NCBI GenBank assembly: GCA_025716815.1
Contig: JAIXMN010000020.1
Coordinates: 310,001 to 374,000 of the forward strand
DNA from: Dichotomocladium elegans
Lineage: Eukaryota > Mucoromycota > Mucoromycetes > Mucorales > Lichtheimiaceae
Direction of reading: 5' to 3'
DNA length: 64,000 nucleotides
Shown: positions 22,101 through 34,199 of the stretch, in pieces
How the letters are laid out: each line of letters begins with the position of its first letter
Position numbering within the stretch: the stretch's first letter is position 1
Program-made: the position numbers and the translations under genes
The notes under the pieces: generated by a model
Database searches by the model: none
What the model saw: the letters and a program-made list of their open reading frames with translations, nothing else
Told to the model about the DNA's origin: nothing

Positions 22101-23247
22101 TGAAAATGAGGCGAGCGAGATCATCGGACTGGCGAAGCGGTGCGCTGAGGCTGCGATCCAGTTCTTTAGCAGCGTCATGTCGAATTATCTCAAGATGCAG
22201 CCGCGAATGCAGCGTTCGGAGGTTATCATCCAGGGCGATGTCCGTGTCCAGGACGCGCTCAACAGTCTGTCGCGAAAGACCGAGGATCTCATTCTGAGCG
22301 GGAAAACAACGGATCTTGACGCGCTGGCGGACGACAAGGTGGGTGGATTGGTCGAAGAGGAGATGTCGAATGCAGCCAAGGCGATCGAAGAAGCGACGGC
22401 CAAGATCCAGATGTTGATGAAGCAACCCGCAAACCCGGAGATCTCTGCCACCGATCTCCAGGTGCACCAGCTGATCCTCACCTCCGTCCTTGCTCTCACA
22501 GACGCCATCGGTCGCCTGATCGCTTGTGCGACTGCATCCCAGCAGGAGATCGTGACCGAGGGCCGCGGCAGCTCGACCAAGGCCGCGTTTTACAAGAAGC
22601 ACAACCGGTGGACAGAGGGCCTGATCTCGGCGGCTAAGGCCGTTGCGGTCGCCACAAACCTGCTCGTCGAGGCGGCTGATGGTGTCATTAGCCAGACACA
22701 CTCCCTGGAGCAGCTCATCGTCGCCTCGAACGAGGTATCGGCCGCAACGGCACAACTCGTTGCGGCATCGCGCGTCAAAGCAACTTTCATGTCGCGCACT
22801 CAGGAACGCCTCGAAATCGCAGCGAAGGCCGTCAAGGATGCTGCTGCCGAGCTCGTCAACCAGGTTCAGCAACTTGTCCACCAGAAGCAAGCCCATCAAG
22901 ACCTCGCCGTCGACTTTAATAACCTCTCCGTCCACGATTTTAAGCGCAAGGAGATGGAACAACAAGTCAAGATCCTCAAGCTGGATGCCGAACTCACGAA
23001 CGCACGTCGCACCCTCGCCGAGATGCGGTATGTACCTTTCGCTTCATTGGCCTCTCAAAAGGCGTTATGCGTGCGCGCATGTTAACAATCGCCATGTCAT
23101 GAAATGCATTTCTCTTGTTTTCTTTTCTTTAGCCGAAGCGGGTATCACACAGGCAAGTGGATGAAACGGAAGGAGCCCAAGACACCACCGATTTGGGAGA
23201 TTAACGCTGCTCTTTTATTCCCGCAGAGGAGACAGATTAGAACCTAA
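19124..23247 (+). CDS. SLA2: Sla2/End4 (HIP1R-like) actin-clathrin adaptor
   Basis: Exons: 19124-19226, 19307-19449, 19527-19744, 19832-20016, 20090-20655, 20769-21104, 21212-21436, 21510-21584, 21657-21735, 21821-23027, 23133-23247; 1083 residues. The N-terminal ANTH domain shows KHVRKCIVYTWD, KVQPILSSEVQTFKALI and CRIAALVPLVEESYGIYKF. It is followed by a proline-rich stretch, a glutamine-rich segment and a long central coiled coil. A C-terminal talin-like I/LWEQ (THATCH) domain follows, with KWTEG-like HNRWTEGLISAAKAVA and TNLLVEAADG. The family links endocytic membranes, clathrin and F-actin. Intron 5 starts with GC (CAG|GCAAGG at 20656), the only donor that keeps the frame. Intron 9 carries a CA run. 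The length matches fungal Sla2. Confidence 0.96.
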
Positions 23248-23525
23248 GCCCATGTTCGTTTATGGGCATGTTACTAAAGGAGCTAGCTGATGGACTGACT
23301 CTAAAAAAATTACAGTAACAGCGGGGGCCGGTGCCACTTGTCCTCCGCTCTACCTTTTCTCATCACCCACGCCATGCTAAGGTCATTGTCTCTAGTCCAT
23401 TGCCGCTCATTTTCCTCTTGTGGTATGAGAATAGAAACCGAAGCATATTCATAAAGATCGACATTATCGCGATCTAATATCTTTTGCGGGGCGATATATA
23501 TTGGTCTTTTTTTTTCATTCTTACA
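23248..23525. other. Intergenic; nothing recognised
   Basis: This is the 3' flank of Sla2 and the upstream region of the GatC-like gene. The minus-strand open frame here (23310-23921) overlaps the next gene and has no recognisable content. Confidence 0.4.
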
Positions 23526-24036
23526 ATGACGCACCAAAAAAGGGTATCTTCGAAAACAGATCAAGATCGATTCGGATTGTCTAGTGCGCATCGTTGCCAA
23601 GTTGGAGTTTCTCTTCGTTCTCCCCAGAATAGAGTAGTTTCTTATCCGAGGTTTTCTATAGCCTGTAGAGCCGACATGGCGAGTGAGCCGACTTCTCGAG
23701 GCGTCAAAAGAGAATCCAGTCAATATCACCGACGAGGCGTTCGAACATCTGTTTCGACTAGCCCAGCTACGACCGCCACGTTGTCTGCAGGAGCGCGAGA
23801 AACTGAAACAGGAATTAAACAATATGACACAATTCACAGGCCATATCCCTTCATCCATAGCCGAAGCAACAGACGTCGAGCCACTTATCCAGCTGTGGGA
23901 GCAGGGCGTAACCATGATCACACGGCCCGATGTGCCGAACGGAACCAGCGAGGTGGGTGGTGGCCGGGCCTTGATGAAGCATGCCCAGCAGAAGCACGGC
24001 CACTTTTATTCTGTTCCATCGCCCGAACATCAATAA
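23526..24036 (+). CDS. GatC-like subunit of glutamyl-tRNA(Gln) amidotransferase
   Basis: Proposed exons are 23526-23543 and 23662-24036 (130 residues). The second exon contains NITDEAFEHLFRLAQL, ELNNMTQFTGHI and DVEPLIQLWEQG, matching the GatC pattern (helix with HL-x2-LA-x-L, then V-EPL). GatC stabilises the GatAB amidotransferase, which in eukaryotes makes Gln-tRNA in mitochondria. A mitochondrial targeting region is not obvious in this model. The 5' exon is weakly supported: only the acceptor at 23661 and the reading frame are firm, and the true start may lie elsewhere upstream. The dicarboxylate carrier begins 66 bp downstream on the same strand. Confidence 0.65.
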
Positions 24037-24102
24037 TAAATAAAAAAAAAAAAACGATTGCCTTTTTTTTTTCTCAGACCAACTAAACCCAGCTCTTTGG
24101 CC

Positions 24103-25187
24103 ATGACCACAAGAGCAGGTGTAGCAGCAGCAGGCGATCGTCGTCGATCATCCGAATCAGCTCGCCCTCCTCTCTGGGCAGGCGGCGTGGCATCCTGCGC
24201 TGCCACATTGGTCTCCCATCCATTTGATCTCACCAAAGTGCGATTACAAACGATTCGCAAACAGATATCAGCCGATCCTCATGTGCGCCGCCGAGTAATC
24301 TCAACGCGCATGGTGCCTGTCATGTGGACCATTGTCAAGACAGAGGGTGTGAGGGCTCTCTACGGCGGACTTTCAGCAAGTCTGTTGCGGCAGGGCACCT
24401 ACTCGACGATCCGATTCGGGTTATACGATGCATTTAAATGGTTGCTGGTAGAAAAAGACAAGAGTAAATATACGAGACAGACAAACAGACGTGGGGGGAG
24501 GGGAGGGAAGAGGAGGAGAAGTGACGGTTGGCGAGAGACTGATCTTGGTTCTTCTCTAAAGAACCTACGTGGGGTCAGTTGCTGCTTTGCTCAACCGCCG
24601 CCGGGATCCTAGGCGGAGCTTCGGGAAATCCAAGCGATGTGGTGAATGTGCGGATGCAAAACGATGGCCAGCTCCCGCCTGCACAACGCCGGAATTACAG
24701 GCATGCTCTGGACGGCCTCGTGCGGATATGCCGCGAAGAAGGGGCCCGGGTCCTTCTGCGGGGCGTCGGCTATAGCACGAGTCGGGCGGTCGTGATGACC
24801 GTATCGCAGATGATGAGCTATGACATCTTCAAGGAGCTGCTGTTATCGCAACAACGCCATCGGAATGATAGCCTCGGCGTGCATTTTGCATCCAGCGTTG
24901 GATCGGCCCTGGTGGCCACGACCGCATGCTCACCATTTGACGTGATCAAGACCAGGATCATGAGCGCTCACACGGCCGACGACAGGCGCGCTTTCAAAAT
25001 TATCCACCAGATGGTGCGAAACGAGGGCATCCTATCGCTCTTCAAAGGCTGGGTGCCAGCCTTTGTCCGCCTCGGACCACATACCATCGTCACATTTATT
25101 GTCATGGAATACATTAGGGACTGGCACACGCAATCCAAACCCCATCGTCAGCACATTATCCAACCTGCATTTGCAAATCACCCATGA
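24103..25187 (+). CDS. Mitochondrial carrier, dicarboxylate-carrier (DIC1) type
   Basis: Exons: 24103-24463 and 24562-25187; 328 residues. Three mitochondrial carrier repeats are present, with signature segments HPFDLTKVRLQT, NPSDVVNVRMQND and SPFDVIKTRIMS, each with the P-X-D-X2-K/R core, and matching second halves (GVRALYGGLSASLLRQ, LFKGWVPAFVRLGP). The phrase VNVRMQNDG with the following P-A-R-R-N-Y block is characteristic of the dicarboxylate/oxoglutarate branch. It would exchange dicarboxylates with phosphate across the inner membrane. The start ATG at 24103 is preferred over an upstream in-frame candidate at 24058, whose extension is encoded by a T-run. Substrate is inferred from family resemblance. 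The gene converges on the Utp7 gene, with 92 bp between. Confidence 0.9.
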
Positions 25188-25279
25188 CTTTGTACAAATA
25201 ATCCTATAGACAAATAGACACCCCATCCCCTTTTCTTTTTTTTTTCGGTTGATACAGCAATGCGAATATCTTATTATGC

Positions 25280-27224
25280 TCATTCAAAAATAGACAACGT
25301 TGTGAACTCCTTTGGCTTTGTTTTCTCTGCTTTCGCCTTTGATCGTTGGATTATCAGATCCTCTTGGAGTTGTACCTAAAACACACACATGTTGAGCTCG
25401 ACTGCAATTTCTGTCTTTGCTATTGTAGGCTACCTTTCGAGGATCCACCACGTTGCGCTGACGCAACGCATGGCGCTTGGCTTTCTTCTTAAGCAGATTG
25501 AACTTGGCCGCCTCGGTCTTGATTTCCTCTTCCCTCCGGCGTTTTAATAACTCCTTCTTGCTTGCCCGGGTCATCTTGCCCAGTTGAGTCGGGTCAAGGA
25601 CAATCATATCAGGCTGCAACTTGTCAAGAAGGCCGTGGACCTCAGCTTCCTGTCGCTGCTTAAGCGTCTGGTAGGGGTTTGCCTCGAGTGTATCAAAGTT
25701 AGGCTCACCCGCACCAGGAATCACAATGCTTGAGACACCCTTGGCGTGGCCAAAACCAAGGACATCTTCATAGGGGACGAAATGTAAGTCGCGAATAGTT
25801 GACGCCGGCTGGAGATGGTTCATGTAAGGTACCGTTTGTTTCGTTCGGAAGCAGTCCTTCCAGACCTAACATTTTGTGGTTGGATATGTTTAGCCGCAAA
25901 AAAAAAGACGAGATCCTTGTCCAGTCAATCAACATACCGTAACGTGCGAAGACCAGCCTACAGCAAGCAGACCACGCTGTGAAATGGACAGAGACGTTGC
26001 TGGTTGGTGTGTGCGGTATTCATGAAGTGGCTCATATTTGCGGATATCCCAGAGCTTAAGTTGACCATCCAAACCGGATGTTGCCATGTAGCGGCCCGAC
26101 TGGTCAACAGCAACAGCCTGAATCGGGCCACGATGACAGAGCATCTTGACAAGCGGCTCTGTCGAGTTCGGGGACCACAAGGTCACCGTACCGTTGGCAT
26201 GCCCTAAATGAAGGATCGCATTCCACGGATTTTGCGTCATCGCATGACAACTGCCTAGCCTTGTACGCAGCTCGGCCACAAATTGACCCGTTGATGTATC
26301 CTGATATTTCAAGTAACCCGCGTTTCCCTATAGCATATAGATCCCCATTGTTGCCGCAATAAGAGACTGACACCAAAGCGCCATAAAAAGGCAAGAAGTT
26401 CAGAGTACGTACCACGCTCGAAAGCAAGTGGTGGTACGGCAGATATTCAAGTCGGTTGACATCTTGATGATGCTTTAAACGGTGGACTTCGAGACCGGAC
26501 TTGTCATAGATGAAGACATACTGCTTTTGAGCTACCGCAAACAGAGTCTCATTGTGGAGCCATCTAATACCATCATGACTGAGCGAGTATTCGTTTGCTC
26601 CCTGACATCGGCTGCCACTTACTTGACATCCCGTACAAGCTCATTGACATGGAGTTCGCAATGCAATCTGCCTGTTTGCCAGTCAAACGCAGCCAAATGA
26701 CCTCGTTTACCACCAATCAATAAATGCCGTCCGTTACGAGTATAATCGACGCAGTATGGGCCATGTTGGGGCAGATCGAGTGTGAAGATCTAAACAATGT
26801 GTTAAAATGGATTGGCCATCAATTCTATTCCCTTCCTTTCTTCATGATACCTTTTTGGCAGTGTTAATATCCACTTCCTTCGCGAGCTGATCCTGTCGAA
26901 AGCTGAATGTCTTCTCAATGCCTTCGGCCTCGAGGAAACCGGCCTCTTCGGTCAGCAGCAATTCTGCTCTGGCTGCGGATTCAACAGCTTCATTGATAAT
27001 ATCCTCTTGCTGTTTTAATTTGTTCTTGAGCTTTTTATCTTTCACTCTCTGTGTGTATATGCGAGTTAGATCCATCGCAGTGGCGGAATCGACTTGATCT
27101 TGGTATACTTTACGTCGAAAGCGACGGGTCTACCGCGCCGGTACTTTCGCTCGGATTTCTTCAAAGCAATGTCAATTTCATTTTCTTCAGCTATCGGTAC
27201 GGTAGTTTCAACTTTATCGCCCAT
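25280..27224 (-). CDS. UTP7: Utp7/WDR46 small-subunit processome protein
   Basis: Exons: 27224-27114, 27048-26851, 26789-26623, 26563-26413, 26327-25938, 25865-25434, 25375-25280; 514 residues. The N-terminal basic region includes [12 protein letters not shown] and a helical [16 protein letters not shown] block. A WD40 propeller follows ([61 protein letters not shown]). The C-terminal BING4CT domain shows [15 protein letters not shown] and [13 protein letters not shown]. This order is diagnostic of Utp7/WDR46, which helps process 18S rRNA in the nucleolus. A short final exon gives the C-terminus [15 protein letters not shown]. Splice sites are ordinary. Confidence 0.96.
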
Positions 27225-27424
27225 GGTGTATATATGTGTATGCAATGTATGTAAATTATATTAGGTGGGCAAAAAAAGGATATAAAAAAAAAGTTACCTT
27301 TTTGGAAACCGGAGCTCGGGACTCAGCCACCGCTGCCGTATGACAGCAAGGAAAAGAAAGAACAATCGTGTGTGCGTGCATTAAATATTGTACAGGGTAT
27401 CCTTTTTATTTTCGTACCGGGAAC

Positions 27425-29832
27425 CTATCTAAGGTTAATCTTATCCAAGATGTCCTTGACTGCTTCTCTATACGCGGTATGGCCGTCCAAGTCCAACTCG
27501 ACATTCTCAATACGGCTGATCTTCGTCATTGGTTTTAGTCCTGCCACTTCGGTCTCCAGAGAATGCAGGCGGTAGACAAACGCTGTATGAAAAAAAGTTG
27601 ATTCATGTCAGCTTTTCTTTGCAGATGGTAGGGGAGCTTGTACGCCACTATACCAAGAACCCAGTCTTTGTCTGTATGGCAGTTGATAAACCGACCAGAC
27701 ACCATCGACGCAGCATTGAGCCAGGGCTGGGGGTCGTCAGTGGGTATAGGGGCACCCATCAAAACGATATTATGAATGAGACCGGCCTTATTTCGTTTAT
27801 ACAGTTCTTGAAGACATTCCCAAATGACAAGACACCCACAGCTATAACCCACCTGCAGGAAGATTGTCAGCATCGTCCTTCATTGGATTTTTCCCACACT
27901 TACTAAACTGCAGGGCCGGTTTCCCTGAACGCGCTGCTCAAGCACATCCGCCAACACTAGCACTCGAACCATCAGTTATCACCTTGTTGATGCTGTCATT
28001 TAACACTTTACCAATGCCCGCCTTCCTTGATCGATCCGCTGCAATTTCCCAAGGATTATCGATAATGTCTGCTATCTTCAGCAGGGTCGCTGGTAGAGCA
28101 AGAGCGGCTACATATTATCACGTAGGGTCAGCAGAGAAAACGGGCTTCCCCAGTATGGAACATTTCCGATAAAGATACCAAAAAATGCATTAAGCGCCGT
28201 CTGCTTGGCCACCTCAAGACCAGCATAGCGAATGGCTTGATTTCTCACGAATTTCTGAAATGCAATGCCAAGGTCCAGCAGCGCGTCAGACTCGTACTGC
28301 AAGCAGTAAATGTCATTCAAATTTTTGTCATGTGAAAATCCAAGTTCCCAAGGCGTCTGCATGTGATCGATCATCGTGGATATTGAGCATCGTTCCGTCT
28401 ATCGAGTATACACACCCAAACGAACACTTACCCGAAATTCATCCTTCTCATCAAGTAAATAGCCCGAGATGCAAATTGTGCACTACGCCCATATTATGGG
28501 TCAATGCCATAGATCGTAATGCATGTGCTTCTTTTCGTACCTGAAGGCTTGGAATCGGAGGCAGATCAGCATCGTCCAAGATTTGTTCGAAATTGAACTC
28601 GTCGACTCCATTTACACGTCGATGCATCTTCCAACCTGAGCAATATACACTTGTTCTAGCTCTCTTACATTTTTATTGCTCCCCTCCCGTCCCAGCCGAT
28701 CTGTTGAGACTTACCGGCAAGTCCACCGCCTGTATAAGAAGCAATATGAATATCTGTACGGGTAGAAGAAGAGAGAAATTTGAGCGTACCTGTCAAGCCA
28801 AAGAGACTGGTAACAAGTGCAATGCCTCCCGCCGTTGCAAAGAATGCCGCGCCCGTCAGGCCTTTTGTATCCATTCATGTATATATATATATATACGGAG
28901 ATTACTATCGGCTCAGCTGCATGACAATACTAATTGCCTCATACCGACTAAAAGAGGTGCTAATAAAGGTGCCGCAAGCCCACCAGTCAGTGCTACAAAA
29001 AGAGATCAGATTGAGCCCATAGAACACGAGAGAGAAAGAGAGCGAGAAGCACATCAGTGTTTGTAAGGTCCTACCGATTAATGCACCACCACCTAGCACA
29101 CCCGCACCAGTCGCCAACCATCGCATTGTGCGTTTCTCCTTGTTGGACTCTTTAATTGCATTTTGGGCTGACTGATCCATCAAAGCTGCTCTGTCCTCGC
29201 GATGCGGGTCATTCTTGTCTCTGCTTTCCTGAAGTGCAAAGTACATCTGCTGTGCGATGCTGCGCTCAACCATGCACACTTCTAATGCGTCAAGACCCAT
29301 CACGTGTCCCAATTCAAAGAAGAATCGGCGAGCCCTCGAATCATAGACCATCGACGTGTCCTTGCTATTACAAATTTGGGTGAGGTCAACCGCAGTCATT
29401 GTGAATGAGCGCTAGGGGTGTTGTGCGCGCGGATAAAAAGTCATACGCAGGCTGGGTAAGATGCATGGCAACCGCAAGTAGGTCGAGGATGACATCAATG
29501 CGAATATCCTGATCTTTGCATGTCATGGCAAGAAGGGCCGATGGCAGTTCCATTGGATGTGACTCTAACATACACAGGGTCGAAGCACGTGAGCACACCA
29601 TGCAATGCCAGCTGAAGGTGATGGGGCGAGAGGTTCGAAACTTGCCTATACTGGCTTGTGTCAAACCGAGATAGCCGAGTATGTCGAACCACCATTGACA
29701 ACTCCAAGTCTCGCCCACGATAGACTCGATCGATCTCAAGACCTGCGCAGCTATGCGAGCAACAGCTCGCTTTTGGTCGATTGTCCATGACCCTGCCGAT
29801 AATCGAATAAGGCTTTCGGTTTGTTTTGTCAT
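27425..29832 (-). CDS. DUF726 family protein (Mil1/TMCO4-like), alpha/beta-hydrolase fold
   Basis: Exons: 29832-29646 (or -29652), 29564-29447, 29364-29075, 28992-28945, 28861-28790, 28729-28715, 28635-28541, 28482-28432, 28356-28179, 28107-28012, 27962-27904, 27852-27654, 27582-27425; about 521 residues, all in phase. A helical N-terminus precedes hydrophobic glycine-rich segments (GAGVLGGGALIALTGG, LAAPLLAPLLVG, ATAGGIALVTSLFGL), likely membrane spans. The DUF726 domain follows: ICISGYLLDEKDEF, PWELGFSHDK, a GYSCG nucleophile-elbow (G-X-S-X-G), VLMGAPI and DWVLAFVYRLHS. Yeast Mil1 is reported to bind clathrin adaptors; the catalytic activity of the family is unclear. One exon is only 15 nt. 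The first donor may be GC (G|GCAAGT) or an overlapping GT six bases earlier; both keep phase. Confidence 0.9.
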
Positions 29833-30006
29833 GATGAAAGACAAATGGGAAGGGGAACAATTGGTTTCAGTCTCAGATTAGGACACGAGCACATACACAC
29901 ACACACACGCACGAGGCCAAATTTAAAGAGAGACATTTATTTTTAGTGTTTTTGATCATTGCATGAATTTTTGGGCGAAACGCATGCCTCACCCCACTAT
30001 CAACCG

Positions 30007-30879
30007 TTACACATCTCGATATTCGCCCTCGATCACTTTGCCCTTGGGGACATAGACATGGTCTAGAGGGATATGCTCATCTGCGTGCCAACCTGGGGCT
30101 GACAGTCGAATGTCCTTGAGGGTGATCGTTCCATCTGGGCTAATGGCTGCGTCCGCATAGACACAGCATGAGCCGCCGCGGTATCCGGGTGTGCGATCAT
30201 CCTGGGCCCAAAACTCGACACGCACATGCTGCTCCGAGCTCTTCTTGCCATTGATCATGATCTGCTGAAGGGTACTGCTAGACGCGTGGGCTGGATAGAA
30301 ATCAATGTCGTTAATGTGGTCGAGGTTGAGTTCGTCAAGAAGCACGCGGCGGCCGTGATCCGTAGACGCCCACTTCATGATCTGACCAATGGCCTCTTGT
30401 CGGACCGCTTCTGCGCCACGGTGGTTTCCGACCTCCCGCATCAGTAGCTGGTATAGACCCTTGACGGATTGGTCCCTCAGCGCGGACGGGTTGAGAAGGT
30501 CCCACCATTGCCGCGTCGCTCGCCACACTCGCCAGCTCACCAGAGTCGCTGCTCCGCCAAGAGCAAGCCAAAACACCGGGCCCAACAATGCCCCAATCGC
30601 TGTCAGTCCGGTGATCGTGCCAAGCATGGCAACTCGCCGCCGCGCCTTGCTCGCCGTCGCAAGATAGATTGGAACGCGCCAGATGGAGAAGCATCGGGTC
30701 GTACACTGCGGCCGCAAAAGTAACTGACCCGTTGACAGCCGATGGCTGGTGGCAAGGCGAGGTGCTAGGACGGCAGGTGGAGACCGCAATGGAACGCGCT
30801 GGAAATGCAGAAGTCTTGGAGAAAAGGTAGGGTGTGAATGTCGTGCTATGGTAACAAGAGGAAGCGGACGTGAAAACAT
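30007..30879 (-). CDS. Unrecognised, probably mitochondrial membrane protein
   Basis: A single exon encodes 290 residues from the ATG at 30879. The first ~65 residues are rich in Arg, Ser, Pro and Leu and lack acidic residues, as expected of a mitochondrial presequence. A hydrophobic stretch follows at about residues 83-115 (VAMLGTITGLTAIGALLG then VFWLALGGAATLVSW), then a soluble domain with FWAQDDRTPGYRGG and repeated acidic/aromatic blocks. I recognise no family by name. Its neighbours, DUF726 and HIT genes on the same strand, give no functional hint. The intact frame, leader and GC-rich codons argue for a real gene. Confidence 0.75.
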   Translation of the reverse strand: MFSRPLPLVTIARHSHPTFSPRLLHFQRVPLRSPPAVLAPRLATSHRLSTGQLLLRPQCTTRCFSIWRVPIYLATASKARRRVAMLGTITGLTAIGALLGPVFWLALGGAATLVSWRVWRATRQWWDLLNPSALRDQSVKGLYQLLMREVGNHRGAEAVRQEAIGQIMKWASTDHGRRVLLDELNLDHINDIDFYPAHASSSTLQQIMINGKKSSEQHVRVEFWAQDDRTPGYRGGSCCVYADAAISPDGTITLKDIRLSAPGWHADEHIPLDHVYVPKGKVIEGEYRDV

Positions 30880-31036
30880 GGAGCAAGGTTGTTCGATGAG
30901 GAAAAAGAAAATTAAAGAAAAGAGAACTTCGGAGACTTATAATATTTCGCTCACGCAACGCCAAAACCCCTTCCCTTCCCCCCCCAACACACATGGACCA
31001 TAAAAAGTCGTTTGGTTTGTATAGCAAAAACTCTGA

Positions 31037-31771
31037 TTACAAATTTTCTTTGATCTCCTTGTACAGCTGCTGGATATCCTCTTTAGCCATACCGATGGGC
31101 TTCCATCTCACGCCAAGACCTTGCTCCTCGCTAGGCTTAGGAATGACGTGGAAATGGACGTGCGGGACAGCTTGATTTGCAAGTTTACCGTTGTTCTTCG
31201 ATGTATCGGTGGTCAATTCACAATGATTATCATATGGGTACCAATCGTTCGCTTACCTGGAGCACATTGTACTGCTGAAGCTTGGCAGCAGTGGCAATCT
31301 TCTTTGCGACTGGCAATGCATCGGCGAGGTAGTCATCCGGGATTTGGTGAAAAAACTCTGCATGGTCTGTTGAAGCGTGTGAATTTAGGCTATGGACCAG
31401 AAAAACGTTTTACGTACATTTGGGAATGATAAGCTAAGGTAACGAGATGTTAAAAACCTTATTCCATCCTATTTCTTCCCTTCCTTCACTTACAGCGTGG
31501 CCTGGACTGAGGGGTTCAATATCCATGAATGAGAAGCTGTATAACGTTTAATTCACGTCAGTACATTCTGATTCTTATCTTTTGCACGTATAGAAAGAAA
31601 GCGTCCATTACCTTTTCTCAGTCTCAATCAGCTTGTAGGACGGGATTTCACCACTAAGTTGATCCAATGGTAAGCTGCCAATCTTGAAGACACTTGCGAC
31701 GAACAAACTAAATCTCACCGGATAATTTTACAGAAAATGCAGTCGTCAGAGAGATGCGCGTGAGAAGACAT
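31037..31771 (-). CDS. HIT family nucleotide hydrolase, HINT1-like
   Basis: Exons: 31771-31719, 31653-31612, 31536-31494, 31433-31418, 31366-31257, 31195-31037; 140 residues. It has the zinc/histidine N-terminal motif DDCIFCKIIRGEIPSYK, FMDIEPLSPGHALIIPK and the HIT triad in VPHVHFHVIPK (H-phi-H-phi-H-phi-phi). The histidine in the triad forms the nucleotidyl intermediate; HINT proteins hydrolyse adenosine phosphoramidates. One exon is only 16 nt. An in-frame extension upstream to 31915 would add a basic, hydroxylated leader, so a mitochondrial isoform is possible, but the ATG at 31771 gives the usual HINT length. Confidence 0.94.
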
Positions 31772-32119
31772 GGTGCGCGAGAGAATGGAAGAACGGTGGA
31801 AGACGCGTGAAGCGAGAAGCGTAACAAGCATTGATGGACCCAGGATTTTCAGCTCCCGCCACATGCTTTTTCGTTTTTGTTTGCTCTGTTTTGACCTTTG
31901 GGAGTCCGCCCGCATTGGACCCCAGCAGATAAGTGAAACGGTTCCCCCCTAATTTTGTGGCAAACTTCTTGGAAATCCTGTACCATTGGACTACGCGGGT
32001 TTATCAACCAACTGCAATGACTTGTATGGATTCTTGACGTAAGCGGTTAGTTATAAAACCCTAGGGGAGCGGGGGACGATTCTGCGGGATATCTCAAGCG
32101 CACCATCCATACACGCCGA
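31772..32119. other. Intergenic, HIT gene promoter side
   Basis: No gene is seen. This is the upstream region of the HIT gene, with the minus-strand leader extension mentioned there, grading into the LINE relic. Confidence 0.4.
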
Positions 32120-34087
32120 TCTCAAACGAACATTCCAGGCTTACAGCATCCGGAGACCATGAGGCTCTGCACTACTATTGAATCCATGTAGAAATCTGCC
32201 GCCTCTTTCTATAGCTCTCTGTACTCCCCGGAGCCAATTGGCACCCATGCTATTCACCAGCTACATTAATCGATTTCGTCAGCAGTACACCTAGACGACA
32301 CCAGCAAAACTGGGCTAGTCTTTAATCACACCGCAGCTCATGACCTGATTTGTCGTATTTACGAGGATGCGCTGCGGGTTGGTATTTTCCCTTCGTCATG
32401 GACCGAGGCTTGTATCCACCTTTTTTTACCCAAAAGAGACAGGCTTCTAGCCGCAACTCAGCAGCTATTGGCCTCCTTATCAACCAAGAAAAGGCATACG
32501 ATCGGATTTATCCCCATTATTTCCGAGCCACTCTCCTTGTTTTTGGTTTTCCCGACCGAATCTACACAGTATCAGTAACCTCTTCTTCAACACCAATATC
32601 AAGATCAACATTAATGGGCACATCAACACACCAATCCCTCAAGGTCGAGGACTACGACAGGGAGATCCGCTCTCGCCCATCCTCTTCAACTTGGCACTGG
32701 AACCATTTTTGCGGTCGATGCAACATTATGAATCATACCAAGGATATGAACTCCAGTACTGGAATGACACGCGTTCAGGATCGATTCCCTCCCCAACTCC
32801 AGTCAAAACTCACTTACGCCGGCGATATCTTCGTTTTCCTCCAAGACACGCATGATTTGGATCGCGTTGTCCAGCATATGGATCTATATCAACGCGCGTC
32901 AAACACCAGATTTAACAAAGACAAAGTGCAGGCTGTCTCGCTTAGTGAGGGGCCCCCATCCGACGCGGAACATGCGATTAGCACCCTTTGGCATTCCTCC
33001 ATGTCATGACCGAAACCAAGTTGATCCACTTATCTACCACGGATATCCATAGGCATCTACATGAACCCAACTCAATAATTTCCTGGACCGCCCCTTACAA
33101 AGTATTCATAGGCACCCCCACTTGCATATGAGCTGGGGATTATCTATTCGGGTCTGGGCTACTGCGTTGAATACCCTACTCTTTTCCAAACCCTGGCATG
33201 TCCTCAGAATCGATGATGCCCCTCGCAAAGGGTTTCATACCGAGCTCAAGAGCATCATCAACAACTTTCTTAAGCACCACATGTTCCCGCGCGTCCCGTA
33301 TCAAAAGCTCTGCTTACCTCGGCATGAAGGAAGTATTGGGTTGCTAGATCCCCACGATACAGCAAAACTCGTTACAACTGCGATGGCTTCAGTCTCTGTT
33401 ACAAGCACTAGGAGAGTATCCCTAACATATTCTCGTTTTGATCCATCAGCTCTGGGCTCTTCACAAACTTAGCCCCGTTTTGTTTTCGCCTGCCAAGCGG
33501 AAACGGATCATCCCATCTCCCGGCTCCCCAACCACTCTCATCATCCATGCCGTTGATGCACTCGGCCCTTGATCTTGGGATGATGCCCACGGTGTCACTG
33601 CGGTCACAGCACTACCACTGCCGCTGTCGATAATCACTGATTGATGTTTACTCACCCGGCCAACACAGCGCTTATCAGCTCTCACGCAATGCGCAATGAA
33701 ATACTTTTTTCTCCTCGATTCTACTCGGAATTGTCGAGCCACTCAGCTTTAAAGATAGGGCGTACGAAGGATTATCGTCGAACTGTACTTGCGGCATCTG
33801 ACGCAGCGACACCTGCCACTCTATCGAATTAGACACGCTTCTCATCCACGCCTATGGATCATTCCGTGCGTATATCCTGTCGCCAATTTGTCGGATCTGC
33901 CAATCCCGCGCAGAGACTCCATCCCATTTCTCGGCTTTGTGTCCGAAAAGGAAGCACTCCATTTGTACCTGGAAAGGTTGCGTCTACTGCAATCGCTGCG
34001 ATAACTGGATATATGTCTCATGTGTTTCTTTTCTTTCTTTACAATTATGAGGCCGTTGTCTTCCCTCTTCTCTTGAACGGCTCTTAG
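32120..34087 (+). mobile_element. Non-LTR retrotransposon (LINE) relic with reverse transcriptase
   Basis: Plus-strand fragments in changing frames follow the order of a LINE ORF2. SLYSPEP is near 32215, DLICRIYEDALRVGIFPSSW near 32345-32405 and INQEKAYDR near 32480-32510 (the first catalytic-acid region of reverse transcriptase). A frame-shifted RGLRQGDPLSPILFNLALEP follows near 32648-32705, and LTYAGD in place of the YADD box near 32813. A terminal C-X2-C...H region (ICRICQSRAETPSHFLG, about 33883-33935) resembles the usual C-terminal zinc knuckle. Stops and shifts every 100-300 bp make it long dead. No intact endonuclease domain or poly(A) tail was recognised. Confidence 0.75.
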
Positions 34088-34199
34088 CAATAAGTATCTT
34101 TTGAGGCCCATAGCCTACACAAAGAAAAGAAGATTCTTCACAATCTCTCCTTGTTTAAACATTTATCAAATCATTGAAATCACCCAAATATAAGCTGTC

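Noticed and set aside
21973..22965. 330-codon minus-strand ORF opposite Sla2
   Set aside because: It is antisense to the THATCH domain exon, whose sense frame is unmistakable.
29645..29652. A certain third GC-AG intron in the DUF726 gene
   Set aside because: An overlapping GTATAG donor six bases upstream gives the same phase, so the sequence alone cannot decide.
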